Below, in pieces: positions 35,065 through 43,432 of a stretch of 64,000 bases of DNA. The position numbers and the translations under genes were made by a program. A model generated the notes under the pieces. It was not told where the DNA came from. It was given only the letters and a program-made list of their open reading frames with translations, and ran no database searches. Position 1 is the first letter of the stretch; the number at the start of each line of letters is the position of its first letter. The DNA comes from Nitrospiraceae bacterium (lineage in GTDB: Bacteria > Nitrospirota > Nitrospiria > Nitrospirales > Nitrospiraceae): contig DASPUC010000033.1 in assembly GCA_035623075.1 (NCBI GenBank), positions 1 through 64,000 on the forward strand, given 5' to 3'.

Positions 35065-37317
35065 ATGTCGGTCTACCTGCCTTCGATGCGGGTCCTCCTC
35101 TCGCTTGCACTGATAGCTGCGTGGGGAATGGGTCTTCCGCTCGACCAGCAGCTTAGAGCTTCTGCGTCATTGCAAGAAGACACGGACACGTGTGATGCGA
35201 TGGAGCAGTGTTTCCGAGCGGCTGCGCTGCCCAAAGAGCGGCTGGGCAAGGCTCTGACGAAAGAGCAGGTTTTATTGCTCAAGCTAGATCGTCTGAAGCG
35301 AATCATGGAGCGATTTCCTGCCACGCTCTGGGCCAAACGGGCTGGCTTATTGTCGGGCGTATTGCTCGTCGAGCGGAATCCTGCCGTGGCGATTCAATTT
35401 CTCCGAGGGGCTCAACGTGATTTTTCGGCACTCGACGACTACGTGCGGCTATGGATCGGGGAGGCTCTGTTGAACCTCGGCGATGCGAAGCAGGCCGCGG
35501 AGCAGTTTGAGAACATTCCGCGAGATGTCCCCGATTCGAACATCCTCACCAGAGCGGCCTATCGGACGGGAGAGGCCTGGTACCAGGCCTCCAGTTGTGC
35601 GGAGGCAACCGAGTGGTTTGAGAAGGCTGTGCGATTGAGCGACAAGGAATCTGGTACTCCGCAGGCGTTGCTCCGCCGGGCAGCCTGTCAGCTCAAAGAC
35701 AATAAGATCGACGATGGGCTAGAGACTTTGAAGCAATTGTGGGTTCGATTTCCGTACTCGGCTGAAGGCAAGGAGGCTAATACCTTGCTGACTTCTAATC
35801 TCGGAGGCAAGCTCTGGAAACCGCAACCGGCAGAGCGGCTCGCGAGGGCTCAGGCGTATTTTGGGCAAGCGTATCATGCCGAGGCGATCGAGGAATTACG
35901 GAAGTTTTTGACCGAGGAGCCGACTTCTTCGCAACGGTCCGAGGCGAAACTGAAGCTTGGCATCGCGCAGGCACGACTCAAACAGTACGAGCAGGCACGA
36001 GAGACCTTTCAAGGTCTCTTAAAGAATGGTTCAGCGGAGTCCCGTGAAGCGTCTGTCTGGCTCGCTCGCGTCTATTTGAGGCTCGGGCAAGGGGACAAAC
36101 TCCTGGACTTGGCCCTGTCCAGCCAAAATGGATCATTGACTGGTGAGCAGAGGGGACAAATTACTCTCTTGGCCGGAGTTTGGCTGGAGGACCAGGGGCA
36201 ATTTGATGACGCGATAGCACGCTATCGGCAAGTGATGAGATCTGGGGAACCTGCATCTCAGCGCATAGAGGGGCTCTGGCGCGTTGGGTGGGTTTACTAT
36301 CGCACTGCCCGTTATCGCGAAGCTGTCGATACGCTCCGTGTCATTGTCGACCAGCATGAAAGTGAGTTCGAGCCGCAGGCGCTCTATTGGATTGCACGGG
36401 CGGCCGAGCAGACCGAACCAACTCGTGCCCGCGACTACTATCTGGAAGTGTGTGCTCGATTTGTCTACACATATTATTGCCAGCTGGCTCGAGAGCGGAG
36501 CGACATGCCAGCACCGGATTCTTCAACGCCTGAGCGCGTCACGGCTGATGCACAATCGTCAATCGCACCGGACGGGTCTCTTCCTCGAGACAACCGATCA
36601 GAGATCGAGCAGCAGCCAGCCTATCGTCGGGCGATCGAACTCAAGGTTTTGGGTTTGGAGTCGGACGCGGCTCATGAGTTAGCCGTCCTGACCGATCGCT
36701 ATGCTCAGGACGCCAGTACGTTGATGGCCCTCTCGGTCATGCTGAACGAGGTTGGCGCCTATCACCATGCGCTCCGGTTGGCTCGGACTCGTTTCCGCGA
36801 CAAGCTGGAGCGTACCGGTGGTCCAGTCGCGCCGGAGATGTGGGAAGTGGCTTACCCGACTGGCCTGGTCACAACAATTAAGGACCAAGGTGCGAAGGGG
36901 GTCGATCCGTATTTGGTTGCAGCGATTATTCGAGAGGAAAGCCAGTATGATTGGAAAGCGGTTTCCCGTGTGGGCGCTATTGGGCTGATGCAAGTGATGC
37001 CCAGCACGGCAAACGCCGTAGCGCAACGCTATGGATTTCCTGCCGTGACGCGAGACGACCTGTTCGATCAGGAAACGAACATTCGGATAGGCGTGCGCTA
37101 CGTCGAGCAATTACTCGATCAGTTTTCCGGCGATGTTGTGCAGACGATCGCTGCATATAATGCAGGACCGGTGGTGGTGGGAACTTGGGTCACGCTGCAC
37201 CGTGGTCGGAGTCAGGATGAGTTTGTCGAGCTGATCCCGTATCAGGAGACACGACAATACGTGAAGCGGGTTTTTCGAAGCTATCGTGAATACACTCGTT
37301 TGAATGGCACGTCCTAA
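35065..37317 (+). CDS. slt: Soluble lytic murein transglycosylase (Slt70-like)
   Basis: The 750 residues (ATG at 35065; a GTG two codons earlier is possible) start with a signal peptide. A long superhelical TPR region follows (about 60-480). An SLT domain from about 610 onward ends the protein, with catalytic Glu in IIREESQYDWKAVSRVGAIG, GLMQVMPSTA and AYNAGPVVVG. It cleaves peptidoglycan glycosidic bonds in the periplasm. It is larger than E. coli Slt (645) because of extra TPR units. The zapB-like/zapA pair follows directly. Confidence 0.9.
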   Translation: MSVYLPSMRVLLSLALIAAWGMGLPLDQQLRASASLQEDTDTCDAMEQCFRAAALPKERLGKALTKEQVLLLKLDRLKRIMERFPATLWAKRAGLLSGVLLVERNPAVAIQFLRGAQRDFSALDDYVRLWIGEALLNLGDAKQAAEQFENIPRDVPDSNILTRAAYRTGEAWYQASSCAEATEWFEKAVRLSDKESGTPQALLRRAACQLKDNKIDDGLETLKQLWVRFPYSAEGKEANTLLTSNLGGKLWKPQPAERLARAQAYFGQAYHAEAIEELRKFLTEEPTSSQRSEAKLKLGIAQARLKQYEQARETFQGLLKNGSAESREASVWLARVYLRLGQGDKLLDLALSSQNGSLTGEQRGQITLLAGVWLEDQGQFDDAIARYRQVMRSGEPASQRIEGLWRVGWVYYRTARYREAVDTLRVIVDQHESEFEPQALYWIARAAEQTEPTRARDYYLEVCARFVYTYYCQLARERSDMPAPDSSTPERVTADAQSSIAPDGSLPRDNRSEIEQQPAYRRAIELKVLGLESDAAHELAVLTDRYAQDASTLMALSVMLNEVGAYHHALRLARTRFRDKLERTGGPVAPEMWEVAYPTGLVTTIKDQGAKGVDPYLVAAIIREESQYDWKAVSRVGAIGLMQVMPSTANAVAQRYGFPAVTRDDLFDQETNIRIGVRYVEQLLDQFSGDVVQTIAAYNAGPVVVGTWVTLHRGRSQDEFVELIPYQETRQYVKRVFRSYREYTRLNGTS

Positions 37318-37326
37318 TCAGCTTTC

Positions 37327-37375
37327 TTGACAATATTTGGGCAAGTTTCTATAGTTCCCCCCAATCCGTTGGGGG
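37327..37375 (+). promoter_or_regulatory. Strong sigma-70 promoter with overlapping hairpin, upstream of the zapB-like gene
   Basis: TTGACA (37327-37332), 17 bases, then TATAGT (37350-37355) is a near-consensus promoter just after the slt stop. A seven-pair hairpin CCCCCAA-TCCG-TTGGGGG (37358-37375) overlaps the expected start of transcription (about 37362). It may act as an operator or influence promoter escape. Confidence 0.6.
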
Positions 37376-37394
37376 TCTATGGAAGAAGAAGGAG

Positions 37395-37406
37395 AGCCCG
37401 CGGGCT
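37395..37406 (+). promoter_or_regulatory. Palindrome between ribosome site and start codon
   Basis: AGCCCGCGGGCT fills the interval between the ribosome site (AAGGAG, 37389-37394) and the ATG at 37407. The spacing of 12 is long, but folding of AGCC-CGCG-GGCT would bring the site closer. A role in translational control is conceivable; the sequence alone does not prove it. Confidence 0.35.
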
Positions 37407-37661
37407 ATGTCTTTGGATCGATTGGACGCGCTTGAGAGTCGAATCAGAGATCTCGTGAAGTTAGTGCAGGAGTTGAAGCGCCGGAACGTTGCGCTCGAAG
37501 GAGAACTGAAGACTGCTCGGGAGCGGCTTGCATTGCAAAACGATTCCAATCGACGTTGGGAAAGGGAACGCGTCGACATCAAATCTCGAATCGAAAAGGT
37601 CTTGGGGGAGCTAGATCTGCTGGACGGATACGACGAACGCAAGGAGGTGGCCATTGACTAA
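37407..37661 (+). CDS. ZapB-like coiled-coil cell-division protein
   Basis: This 84-residue protein is almost entirely heptad coiled coil (about 3-75: DRLDALESRIRDLVKLVQEL and following). Together with the zapA gene, which it overlaps by 8 bases, this is the pattern of ZapB-like partners that cross-link ZapA and FtsZ filaments. The family is defined by coiled coil rather than motif, so function is from context. Confidence 0.65.
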   Translation: MSLDRLDALESRIRDLVKLVQELKRRNVALEGELKTARERLALQNDSNRRWERERVDIKSRIEKVLGELDLLDGYDERKEVAID

Positions 37662-37950
37662 GACCATTGATGTGGAAATTTACGGTCAACGCTATGCCAT
37701 TAACGGTGATGCAGACGAAGGGTATATTCGGCGTCTCGCACACTTCATCGATGATCAAATGCGCCGGGTGGCGGAAGGTATGAATACCACCACCCCCTCG
37801 AGGTTAGCGGTCTTAACAGCCCTCAACCTGGCTCATCAATTGTTTGAACTGGAAAAGAAGCGAGTCCAGGGTGAGGCGGACGTCGAACGCCGCATGATGT
37901 CGCTCATGGCCTCCATTGAAGAGCAGGTTCCGACCTCGCTCTTTCGGTAG
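37654..37950 (+). CDS. zapA: Cell-division protein ZapA
   Basis: The 98 residues begin at a TTG at 37654 with AAGGAGGTGG six bases upstream, so this non-ATG start is well supported. The N-terminal ZapA block is TIDVEIYGQRYAINGDADEG, followed by a helix VLTALNLAHQLFELEKK and a coiled tail. ZapA stabilises the FtsZ ring. The gene overlaps the zapB-like gene by 8 bases (translational coupling) and is followed by a long interval before rny. Confidence 0.88.
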   Translation: MTKTIDVEIYGQRYAINGDADEGYIRRLAHFIDDQMRRVAEGMNTTTPSRLAVLTALNLAHQLFELEKKRVQGEADVERRMMSLMASIEEQVPTSLFR

Positions 37951-38509
37951 ATTCAGCTTGCAAAGGGCTGGAATCGTTTGGTATTCTAACGGGTGTATAA
38001 GCAGCGGTAGGCGCTGTTTGGGACGATTGGCGTAAGAGGCTAAGTCATTTTCGACCGGATATGTTCTCCGAGAATCTGACGTAGAAACCGTAAGGATGTC
38101 AGTAGGATCGTCGATGCTGACGACATTGTGGCAGGGGCAACCGATATCAAAGTTAGTGCTTCTTCAACAAGTCTTGTTCGAGCAGTTCGCGGAGTGGTTG
38201 GTGTTTGTGGGACGAAGTGTCTGCGGAATTGATCCACGGCCGCTTGCAGTCCTTGTAGCTCCTCCTTTCAGTCAATCGAGGGGAGGGCGACGGACACGAC
38301 TCTCTGGTGAGGTGCTAACAAGAGCTTCGCGTTGTCTCCGTTCACCCTGCTGTTCTCTCTTCTCGGAGTGAGCAAAGTTCCCGGTTCGACCCGACTTCTT
38401 CTCTTGATGGCCCATCCCTCTTAACGCACCTTACCGGTTCGATACTTTCTTAAATGTGTTTGGTCGGGACTGAGAAAGGCGATTTGTCTCGTCCCGAGAT
38501 GAGAAGGGG
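37951..38509. other. Long gene-free interval between zapA and rny
   Basis: About 560 bases hold no supported ORF; the frames present overlap in several directions without family content. In several phyla the 6S RNA gene follows zapA, but I could not fold a convincing 6S RNA here. A hairpin occurs just upstream of rny and is listed separately. The interval is long compared with its neighbours and may hold an RNA gene. Confidence 0.5.
38464..38497 (+). promoter_or_regulatory. Stem-loop in the rny leader
   Basis: TCGGGAC (38464-38470) pairs with GTCCCGA (38491-38497). After a bulged T, GAG pairs with CTC, giving ten pairs around a 13-base loop (AAAGGCGATTTGT). It ends 12 bases before the first possible start codon of rny. 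It could affect translation or be a cleavage site for the nuclease itself, as with RNase E autoregulation; that is inference. Confidence 0.45.
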
Positions 38510-40087
38510 GTGAGTCCCATTTCGACCTCGATCATGGCCAATCTGCTCATAGGGGTGGTTGGAGCGCTCCTCGGAATCGGGCTGTACGAGATCATTCGTC
38601 GAACGGCGAGTGGTGCGAAACAATCTCGTGCGGAAGAACAGTCTCGTCAAGTCGTGCAGAACGCACAACGAGAAGCGGAAAATATTATCAAGGAAGCCAA
38701 GCTCGAAGCGAAGGATCATATATTGCAGTCGAAAGCGGAACTCGAAAAGGAGCAGAAGCTTAAGTTGGCGGAACTGTCGACTACCGAAAAACGACTGGTT
38801 CAGCGCGAAGAGACCATGGAAAAACGAGTCAGTGTGCTGGATCGACGAGATAGTGAAGCCCAAAAGCGGGAGCAGGAACTCGCGAAGCGTGACGAGCGAT
38901 TGACGGCCAAAGAAGCCGCCTGTGCGCAGGCGGAAAAAGAACATCGCGAGGCCCTGGAGCGGGTTGCTGGTATGACGGCCGATGAAGCGAAAAAACATCT
39001 GCTCCAAGAAATGGAAAGTCAGGCTCGGCTCGATGCTGTCGGCATTGCCAAACGCACTCTCGAAGAGGCGAGGGAGAGTGCAGAGCGGGAGGCTCGCGAG
39101 ATCATTACTACTTCTATTCAACGGGTCGTGCGTGACTATGTCTCAGAGTCGACGATTTCAGTCGTCCCAATTCCGAATGATGCCATGAAAGGACGAATTA
39201 TTGGACGTGAGGGAAGAAATATTCGCGCGATTGAAGCAGCGACCGGAATCGACCTGATCATCGACGAAACTCCAGAAGCTGTGATTGTCTCCGGTTTCGA
39301 TCCGCTTCGGCGGGAGATCGCGAAGGTGTCCCTCGAGCGGTTGATGCATGACGGTCGGATCCATCCCACACGAATCGAAGAGATTGTCGAGAAAGTCAAA
39401 GCGGACATCGACAAGGTGATGATAGAGGAGGCGGAGAAGATCATCTTCGAGCTAGGGCTCTCCGACTTCCATCCGGAACTCGTCAAGGTTCTGGGCCGGC
39501 TGAAATACCGCACGAGCTATGGACAGAACAATCTTTATCATGCTCGAGAAGCCTCCTACATTTGTGGGATCATGGCGTCGGAACTCGGCTTGGATGTGAA
39601 ATTGGCCCGACGAGGTGCTCTGTTACACGACATTGGCAAGGCAGTGAGCCACGAAGAGGAGGGCCCGCATGCCATGTTGGGTGCCGAGATCGCCAAAAAG
39701 TACGGCGAAAGCGAGAAGATCGTCAATGCAATTGCGGCCCACCATGAACAGGTACCGCCTCTGTGCCCGGAGTCAGTCCTGGTGGCTGCGGCGGAGGCGC
39801 TATCAGCCGCAAGGCCGGGTGCCAGACGGGAGGCGTTGGAATCTTATGTCAAACGACTGGAGAAGCTCGAATCACTGGCCACAGCGATTAAGGGCGTGCA
39901 GAAGGCCTATGCAATTCAGGCTGGTCGCGAAATTCGGGTTATCGTCCGACAGGAGGATCTCACTGACTCAGAATCGTTCCAGCTGTCTCGAGATTTAGCC
40001 AAGAAGATTGAGCAAGAGCTGACGTATCCTGGCCAGATCAAAGTGACGGTCATTCGAGAAAGTCGATACGTGGAATACGCCAAATGA
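38510..40087 (+). CDS. rny: Ribonuclease Y
   Basis: The 525 residues begin with a membrane helix (about 10-25). A long coiled coil (about 30-190), a KH domain (VVPIPNDAMKGRIIGREGRN) and an HD domain with HDIGKAVSHEEEG follow. RNase Y starts mRNA decay at the membrane. The GTG at 38510 sits immediately next to AAGGGG, too close for a ribosome site, and ATG at 38534 is an alternative that shortens the protein by 8. The stop overlaps the ymdB ATG by 4 bases (ATGA). Confidence 0.95.
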   Translation: MSPISTSIMANLLIGVVGALLGIGLYEIIRRTASGAKQSRAEEQSRQVVQNAQREAENIIKEAKLEAKDHILQSKAELEKEQKLKLAELSTTEKRLVQREETMEKRVSVLDRRDSEAQKREQELAKRDERLTAKEAACAQAEKEHREALERVAGMTADEAKKHLLQEMESQARLDAVGIAKRTLEEARESAEREAREIITTSIQRVVRDYVSESTISVVPIPNDAMKGRIIGREGRNIRAIEAATGIDLIIDETPEAVIVSGFDPLRREIAKVSLERLMHDGRIHPTRIEEIVEKVKADIDKVMIEEAEKIIFELGLSDFHPELVKVLGRLKYRTSYGQNNLYHAREASYICGIMASELGLDVKLARRGALLHDIGKAVSHEEEGPHAMLGAEIAKKYGESEKIVNAIAAHHEQVPPLCPESVLVAAAEALSAARPGARREALESYVKRLEKLESLATAIKGVQKAYAIQAGREIRVIVRQEDLTDSESFQLSRDLAKKIEQELTYPGQIKVTVIRESRYVEYAK

Positions 40088-40863
40088 AGGTTCTTTTTAT
40101 CGGCGACATCATGGGGGAGCCTGGTCGCCGCGCTATTGCCAGAGCCGTCCCTCGGCTGGTGTCTCAACGACAGGTTGATGTGGTCATTGGCAACGGCGAG
40201 AACGTAGCAGGGGGATTTGGAATAACGCCAGAATTGGCGGAAGAATTGTTCGAACTGGGATTGGTGGTCATTACCACCGGTAATCATGCCTGGGATAAAA
40301 AGGAAATCCTCGACTATTTCCCTCGTGAGCCACGACTGCTTCGGCCGGCGAATTACCCTACCGGAGTTCCCGGCCAAGGGAGTTATGTGATCGAGACCCC
40401 CAGCGGTGAACATCTCGCTGTGCTCCACCTCATGGGCCGAGCCTATATGCCAACGTTGGATTGCCCGTTCCAAGTGGCAAAAAAAGAGTTAGCCAGTCTG
40501 AAAAAACGGGCTTCGGCGATTATCGTCGACATGCATGCCGAAGCCACGTCGGAAAAAATGGCCATGGGGCACTATCTCGACGGTGAAGTCACGGCAGTGG
40601 TCGGAACCCATACACATGTGCAGACCGCCGACGAGCAGATTCTTCCAAAGGGAACAGCATATCTGACAGACATTGGAATGACCGGTCCCCTCCATTCCGT
40701 GATCGGAGTGAAGAAGGAATTGGCGATTGAAAAGTTTCTCACCGGCATGCCGCGTCGATTCGAAGTCGCAAGTGGCCCCACTGTATTCTGTGCGGCTCTG
40801 GTTGAGCTGGAGGCTCGATTGGGGAAGGCCCTGTCCATCGAACGGATTCGGATTGTCGACTAA
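40084..40863 (+). CDS. ymdB: Metallophosphoesterase YmdB family
   Basis: The 259 residues match the TIGR00282/YmdB family: GDIMGEPGRR at 6-15, GNGENVAGGFGITPE, TGNHAWDK and VDMHAEATSEKMAMGHYL, giving the di-iron site. Known members act on 2',3'-cyclic nucleotides. rny-ymdB linkage is common in Firmicutes and other phyla. The ATG overlaps the stop of rny, so translation is coupled. Confidence 0.92.
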   Translation: MKVLFIGDIMGEPGRRAIARAVPRLVSQRQVDVVIGNGENVAGGFGITPELAEELFELGLVVITTGNHAWDKKEILDYFPREPRLLRPANYPTGVPGQGSYVIETPSGEHLAVLHLMGRAYMPTLDCPFQVAKKELASLKKRASAIIVDMHAEATSEKMAMGHYLDGEVTAVVGTHTHVQTADEQILPKGTAYLTDIGMTGPLHSVIGVKKELAIEKFLTGMPRRFEVASGPTVFCAALVELEARLGKALSIERIRIVD

Positions 40864-40874
40864 CGGAGTCCGCT

Positions 40875-42257
40875 ACGCGCGCACGCGAATCTTCTGCTCC
40901 TCTCTTCTCTGATACCCCGCCGAGACGGATCCTGACCGTTGCGGAACTCACGGGTTTGATTCGGACGTCGATCGAAGCACAGTTTTCGGACATCTGGTTG
41001 GAAGGCGAAATTTCCAATCTCCGTGCGCCAGGGTCAGGACATCTCTACTGTACCCTCAAAGATGGTACCAGCCAGATTCGGGCGGTGCTCTTTCGATCGA
41101 ATGGTCTTCGGTTGCGGTTTGCATTACAAGAAGGGTTGCATGTGATTGTGCGCGGTCGGCTCACTATCTATGAGCCGAGGGGGGAGTACCAAATCGTCCT
41201 CGAGCATGTCGAACCGAAGGGGATTGGTGCTCTTCAGCTGGCGTTCGAACAACTTAAGGAGCGGCTTGCCGTGGAGGGCCTTTTCGATCAAAAGCGGAAG
41301 AAGTCACTGTCGGCCTTTCCTCGCACTATCGGTCTCGTGACATCAATCTCGGGAGCGGCTATCCACGATATCCTTACGGTCCTTCACAAGCGGTGGCCGC
41401 TTCTGCATATCATCATCGCACCGGTACAAGTGCAAGGCGAAGGAGCGACAAAGCAGATAGCTGACGCGGTGGCTTCATTGAACGGCATTCGTGAGATTGA
41501 CGTCATCATCGTGGGCAGGGGTGGGGGATCCTGGGAAGATCTCTGGAGTTTTAATGAAGAGGCTGTCGTGCGTGCAATCGTGGCGTCGCGTATCCCGGTG
41601 GTATCGGCGGTCGGCCATGAGATTGATGTGACCTTGGCCGATCTTGCTGCTGATGTTCGGGCTCCGACGCCATCAGCAGCAGCTGAAATGGTAGTGCCTG
41701 TGCTGTCTCACTTGGTAGATCACCTGGAGGATTGTGCTGTTCGAATACAGCGGGTGATGACACGACGCTGTCTGCTCGAACGTCACCGGATCGAGGCCTA
41801 TTTGGGTGAGATTTCCCATGTGCGTTTTTATATTCAAGAAAGCTCTCAGCTTGTTGATGAACTGACGAGTCGTCTCTGTCAGGCTGTTGACGAACTGATG
41901 AGCATTATAAAACAGCGTGTGCAAGACAGGCATCAAGATCTTCTCGCTCATAATCCACTCCTTTTCGTTAAGCAAGGCCTCACGCTCATCCCTCAGCTCG
42001 TGACGAGACTGCATCAACAGATGAAAAACGTGACGTTCCATCGTCACCAACGAATCCAACACGCGGTCACAGAACTGAATAACCTCAGCCCCTTAGCCAT
42101 CCTTGGACGCGGCTATAGCATTCTCCAGAATGTTCGGACAGGTCGAATTATCCGTCATACACAGGATGTTCGTGTAGGAGATGAGTTGGAAGCCAAACTC
42201 GCGAGAGGTCAGCTGGGCTGTATTGTTAATGAGGTAATCCCTCATACCTCAACTTGA
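40875..42257 (+). CDS. xseA: Exodeoxyribonuclease VII large subunit, no canonical start codon
   Basis: The XseA sequence (OB-fold WLEGEISNLRAPGSGHLYCT, core PRTIGLVTSISGAAIHDILT, GRGGGSWEDLWSFNEE) spans at least 40956-42257. The first ATG/GTG/TTG in frame is the TTG at 40956. The conserved segment TVAELTGLIRTSIEAQFSDI begins before it, so the natural start is upstream. The best candidate is ACG at 40875, eleven bases after the ymdB stop, preceded by GGAG at spacing 6; it would give 460 residues. This looks like ATG changed to ACG. The TTG at 40956 gives a 433-residue protein. XseA with XseB degrades single-stranded DNA. Confidence 0.85.
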   Translation, partial: TRARESSAPLFSDTPPRRILTVAELTGLIRTSIEAQFSDIWLEGEISNLRAPGSGHLYCTLKDGTSQIRAVLFRSNGLRLRFALQEGLHVIVRGRLTIYEPRGEYQIVLEHVEPKGIGALQLAFEQLKERLAVEGLFDQKRKKSLSAFPRTIGLVTSISGAAIHDILTVLHKRWPLLHIIIAPVQVQGEGATKQIADAVASLNGIREIDVIIVGRGGGSWEDLWSFNEEAVVRAIVASRIPVVSAVGHEIDVTLADLAADVRAPTPSAAAEMVVPVLSHLVDHLEDCAVRIQRVMTRRCLLERHRIEAYLGEISHVRFYIQESSQLVDELTSRLCQAVDELMSIIKQRVQDRHQDLLAHNPLLFVKQGLTLIPQLVTRLHQQMKNVTFHRHQRIQHAVTELNNLSPLAILGRGYSILQNVRTGRIIRHTQDVRVGDELEAKLARGQLGCIVNEVIPHTST

Positions 42258-42315
42258 ATTCTCATTGATGAAAGGTATAATGACATCAATTTTGAGATGA
42301 TAGGGAGGAAACGTT

Positions 42316-42564
42316 GTGGCCACAGTGAAGTTTGAGCAGGCGATGGCGCGGTTAGAGGCCATTGTCGGTGAGTTGGAAAGAGGAGATTTACCGTTAGACG
42401 AATCCCTCAAGATTTTTGAGGAAGGGATTCGTCTGTCAAAGAGTTGTTTGAAGGTGTTGGAAGACGCGGAGAAAAAAGTCGAAGTGTTGGTCCAAGACAA
42501 GAATGGAAAGAAGAGAATTCACGCCTTTTCCTCTGACGATGAGGCTGATGAATCTTCCTCTTAG
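42316..42564 (+). CDS. xseB: Exodeoxyribonuclease VII small subunit
   Basis: The 82 residues begin at a GTG at 42316 with TAGGGAGGAAACGTT upstream. KFEQAMARLEAIVGELERGD and LDESLKIFEEGIRLSKSCLK are the XseB signature. Several XseB copies wrap around the XseA stem. It follows xseA by 58 bases. Confidence 0.93.
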   Translation: MATVKFEQAMARLEAIVGELERGDLPLDESLKIFEEGIRLSKSCLKVLEDAEKKVEVLVQDKNGKKRIHAFSSDDEADESSS

Positions 42565-42642
42565 GTCGCCTGGCTCGCCTTCCACGAGAAACCTACTCTC
42601 CCGCTACTTCATCGGCGTTTCTCCATGGATTTCAAAGGGTGC

Positions 42643-43386
42643 ATGTTGAAAGAACGATTAGACCGCCTTTTGGTAAGTCAACGTCTTGTCTCAAGTCGTG
42701 AAGTCGCCGTACGAGCGGTGTTGGCTGGGGGAGTCCTGGTCAATGGAGTCGTGATTGACAAACCGGCAAAACTCATTCCCACAGATGCGCGAATTGAAGT
42801 TATGAAATCCGCACCGTTTGTGAGCCGATCCGGTGAAAAACTGGCTGCTGCGTTAGATGCGTTTCATGTCGATCCACGGGAAAAGGTAGCACTGGATGTT
42901 GGATGTTCAACGGGCGGCTTTACTGACTGTCTATTACAGAGAGGGGCTAGACACATTTATGCAGTGGATGTGGGATATGGACAATTCGATTGGCGGCTTC
43001 GACAAGACCCACGGATTAGTCTCTGCGAGCGGACTAATATCCGCTATGTTGACCGCACGGTTGTACCGGAGCCGATCGATCTCGCCGTGATCGACGTTTC
43101 CTTTATTTCGTTGACCTTGGTATTACCCCGTGTAGTCTCCTTGCTAAAAGATACGGCAGCGATCGTTGTGTTAATAAAACCACAGTTTGAGGTTGGTAAG
43201 GGAGAAGTTGGGAGGGGAGGGATTGTTAAGGATGATAGTCAGCGTCGGACCGTAACAGACAAGGTAATCGCATGCGCGAGCAAACTTGGACTTCGCGTAA
43301 AAGGAGTGCTCGACTCTCCTGTGCATGGCCGGAAGGGAAACCGCGAGGTCCTTGTCGGATTTGAACGAGGAGAGGCGGCTAAGTAG
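42643..43386 (+). CDS. tlyA: TlyA-type rRNA methyltransferase
   Basis: The ATG at 42643 (AAAGGGTG upstream) gives 247 residues. An S4 RNA-binding domain lies at about 1-60 (LKERLDRLLVSQRLVSSREV) and an FtsJ-like Rossmann methyltransferase follows with DVGCSTGGFTDCLLQRGA and KPQFEVGKGEVGRGGIVKD. TlyA methylates the 2'-OH of cytidines in 16S and 23S rRNA; members can also be haemolysin-annotated. It is followed by the epimerase gene. Confidence 0.9.
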   Translation: MLKERLDRLLVSQRLVSSREVAVRAVLAGGVLVNGVVIDKPAKLIPTDARIEVMKSAPFVSRSGEKLAAALDAFHVDPREKVALDVGCSTGGFTDCLLQRGARHIYAVDVGYGQFDWRLRQDPRISLCERTNIRYVDRTVVPEPIDLAVIDVSFISLTLVLPRVVSLLKDTAAIVVLIKPQFEVGKGEVGRGGIVKDDSQRRTVTDKVIACASKLGLRVKGVLDSPVHGRKGNREVLVGFERGEAAK

Positions 43387-43432
43387 AAGACGAGAGCAAG
43401 ACAAGGGCAAGGGTGCAATCGCAGGAGGGAGC

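Noticed and set aside
37951-38380. 6S RNA candidate downstream of zapA
   Set aside because: Position is suggestive but no closed stem with a central bubble could be drawn by eye, so it is left as an open question.
38380-38400. GGTTCGACCC resembling a tRNA T-loop
   Set aside because: The T-stem does not pair and no acceptor or anticodon arm can be drawn.
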